Below are positions 6,747-7,708 of a stretch of 7,708 bases of DNA, in pieces. Position 1 is the stretch's first letter; the number at the start of each line of letters is the position of its first letter. A program made the translations under genes and the position numbers. This DNA comes from Myxococcales bacterium (GTDB lineage: Bacteria; Myxococcota; Myxococcia; Myxococcales; Myxococcaceae), in NCBI GenBank assembly GCA_003153055.1, contig PMBV01000355.1:1-7708 (forward strand), written 5' to 3'. The notes beneath the pieces were generated by a model. The model ran no database searches, was not told the DNA's origin, and worked only from the letters and a program-made list of their open reading frames with translations.

Positions 6747-6971
6747 CTACCAGTCTACCCGGGCCAGGACCTCGTCCATGTCGACGAACTCGCCTCGGTC
6801 CGCGGCAGCGGCCGCCTCGCGAAGCTCCGCGCGCATTTCCTCGGTGAGGACGAAGAAGTCGTCACCGGCCTCGACCGCCCGCACCTCGACTTCAATACAC
6901 TGAGGCAGGGCCTCCTCCAGCACCACCGTGTTGCCTACGACTCTGCCCTTCACGACTCGCATGCCCGCCAT
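6747..6971 (-). CDS. Small antitoxin-like protein without visible toxin partner
   Basis: The product is 74 residues. The ATG at 6971 is chosen over longer in-frame starts because GGGAGGG lies about 8 bases upstream and the sequence ahead of it in the same frame has no protein-like character. The N-terminal part (VVKGRVVGNTVVLEEALP, about 6-23) resembles the small beta-strand antitoxins of the AF2212/DUF104 type. The C-terminal part (43-73) has the helical pattern common in RelB/ParD-like antitoxins: LTEEMRAELREA, then D-R-G-E-F-V-D-M-D-E-V. Antitoxins of this kind normally sit next to a RelE/ParE- or PIN-type toxin gene, but only 72 bases separate its stop from the convergent membrane protein gene, and no toxin frame is seen upstream. 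It may be an orphan, or a remnant of a lost pair. Confidence 0.72.
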   Translation of the reverse strand: MAGMRVVKGRVVGNTVVLEEALPQCIEVEVRAVEAGDDFFVLTEEMRAELREAAAAADRGEFVDMDEVLARVDW

Positions 6972-7041
6972 TGTCTCAGCCCTCCCTTGATTCCTGCAAC
7001 GCACCGCCACCGCCCTTCCTCGGCCGGAGGCAATCATCGAG

Positions 7042-7061
7042 CCATCGCGGCACCGCGATGG
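7042..7061. repeat. Perfect 9-base palindrome upstream of the antitoxin-like gene
   Basis: Arms CCATCGCGG (7042-7050) and CCGCGATGG (7053-7061) match perfectly around a 2-base centre. The short spacer does not suit an RNA hairpin but suits binding of a dimeric DNA-binding protein. It lies 70 bases upstream of the antitoxin-like start, a reasonable place for an operator, although antitoxin self-binding sites usually lie closer. Confidence 0.45.
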
Positions 7062-7163
7062 GCGCCCCTCTGCAGGAGCTTCATCCTGTCCTTCTCCATG
7101 CACGGTACGAACTGGGTCTCTGAACCTCGGCACCGACCTCGAGGACGGGCCACTCTCCAGCCC

Positions 7164-7201
7164 TGTCATCACGGAGTACTGATTCGTACACCGTGATGAC
7201 A
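7164..7201. repeat. Long inverted repeat (16-base arms)
   Basis: Left arm TGTCATCACGGAGTAC (7164-7179) and right arm GTACACCGTGATGACA (7186-7201) pair at 15 of 16 positions, with an A-A mismatch at 7175/7190 and a 6-base loop TGATTC. There is no T-run on either side, so a simple intrinsic terminator is unlikely. It could be a REP-like element, a transcript-end structure, a small RNA stem or a protein site. Confidence 0.65.
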
Positions 7202-7428
7202 CGCTTGGAGACCTCGTCCCACCGAGGAGGAGGGACCCGCCAGCGGGCGCCGACAGCGAGCACGCCTTGAGGTGCGAGGGCGCGGCTGCTGTCCAACCAC
7301 CGAGGCCGTCTGGCCAGCCCCTCGACCCGAGACCTCGGTGAGCACACGTGAGAAGCACCCGCCCATGCACCACTCGACTCCGGTACGACCCTCGACGAGA
7401 GGTCCGTGGCTCGCGGGGGTGAGGGCCA

Positions 7429-7449
7429 AATGGAAGAGTAGCTTCCATT
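7429..7449 (-). terminator. Hairpin just after the DUF192 gene, probable terminator
   Basis: Arms AATGGAAG (7429-7436) and CTTCCATT (7442-7449) are perfectly complementary with a 5-base loop. It lies 28 bases beyond the DUF192 stop on the minus strand. Only a short T-run (ATTT) accompanies it, so termination would be weak or of a non-canonical type. The match to the expected position is the main support. Confidence 0.5.
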
Positions 7450-7477
7450 CGCTGGCGCGCCGACTGCCTGAGTTTCA

Positions 7478-7708
7478 TCACTGCGTGGGCACGATGCTCT
7501 GGGTGCCCTCGAGCGTCACCTTGAGACCCGGAGCGAGGCCTATCTTTCCCGCCCAACCACCCGGCACCTCGAGGACATAGAGCGCCTTGCCCTCCGGGCC
7601 CCGCGAGGTGAGTGTCTTCGGCTCGGCGCGCTCGACGATGCCCACGATGACCTGGTCCTTCGACAGGAAGATCATATCCAGAGGAATGAGGGTGTTCTTC
7701 ATCCAGAA
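7478..7708 (-). CDS. DUF192 family protein, C-terminal part (5' end outside window)
   Basis: The minus-strand frame enters from the right edge and reads FWMKNTLIPLDMIFLSKD, then GIVERAEP and LYVLEVPGGWAGKIGLAPG, ending with stop at 7478-7480 after 76 visible residues. The W-M-K-N-T-x-I-P-L-D-M-I-F pattern and the later Y-V-L-E-V-x-x-G-W-A pattern are hallmarks of DUF192 (PF02643), a small single-domain family of about 110-130 residues, often exported. The N-terminal third and any signal peptide lie beyond the window, so the internal ATG at 7702 is not the start. The biochemical function of DUF192 proteins is not established. It appears to end its transcription unit, with a hairpin 28 bases downstream. 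Confidence 0.88.
   Translation of the reverse strand, partial: FWMKNTLIPLDMIFLSKDQVIVGIVERAEPKTLTSRGPEGKALYVLEVPGGWAGKIGLAPGLKVTLEGTQSIVPTQ

Larger units (their letters stand above)
6972..7477. other. Gene-free stretch with inverted repeats
   Basis: About 500 bases separate the antitoxin-like gene from the DUF192 gene. No frame has both a good ribosome site and a protein-like composition. The frame 7081-7347 on the minus strand has fairly high third-position GC in its first two thirds and then loses it, so it could be a decayed gene, but the large inverted repeat at 7164-7201 lies inside it, which argues against coding. The stretch holds three clear inverted repeats, listed separately. Confidence 0.55.

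Noticed and set aside
6998..7015. Sigma-54-like sequence upstream of the antitoxin-like gene (minus strand TGGCGGTGCGTTGCA)
   Set aside because: Both halves look good, but the GG to GC spacing is 9 bases instead of 10, which normally abolishes sigma-54 recognition.
7081..7347. Minus-strand frame of 88 codons as a gene
   Set aside because: There is no good ribosome site and no recognised family, codon bias is lost in the last third, and the large inverted repeat lies within it. A decayed gene cannot be excluded.

Overview
The window looks like chromosomal DNA of a gliding myxobacterium (Myxococcota, probably suborder Cystobacterineae). It is very GC-rich with strong G/C at third codon positions. 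On the minus strand at the left it carries an ordered set of genes that matches the G2 cluster of the Myxococcus xanthus Agl-Glt gliding motility machine (gltK, gltB, gltA, gltC). The gene identities rest on gene order, protein architecture and remembered family features, not on a database search.

Left part (1-3325): three minus-strand genes, tightly coupled in translation. gltB and gltA encode related outer-membrane beta-barrels. gltC encodes a helical-repeat periplasmic protein and runs off the left edge. A 147-base divergent region separates them from the plus-strand gene for a small cysteine-rich lipoprotein, the gltK candidate (3326-3781). This divergent region holds a terminator-like hairpin pointing towards gltB. 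In the known machine these proteins form the outer-membrane part that links the inner-membrane motor to surface adhesion.

Middle part (3782-6674): a 171-base gap contains a good sigma-54 type promoter match. It is followed by a two-gene plus-strand operon: a membrane-anchored or secreted von Willebrand factor A (VWA) protein with an intact MIDAS metal site, then a multi-pass membrane protein with a long helical C-terminal tail. I do not recognise named orthologues of either. Their position beside the motility cluster, and the fact that the known gliding adhesin CglB is also a VWA protein, make this pair the most interesting unknown here.

Right part (6675-7708): a small antitoxin-like gene on the minus strand with no toxin partner in view, then about 500 bases with no convincing gene but three clear inverted repeats, then the C-terminal end of a DUF192 protein on the minus strand that enters from the right edge. 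Long open frames antisense to the real genes (for example 558-2453, 3419-5488, 5187-6545) are GC-rich shadows.
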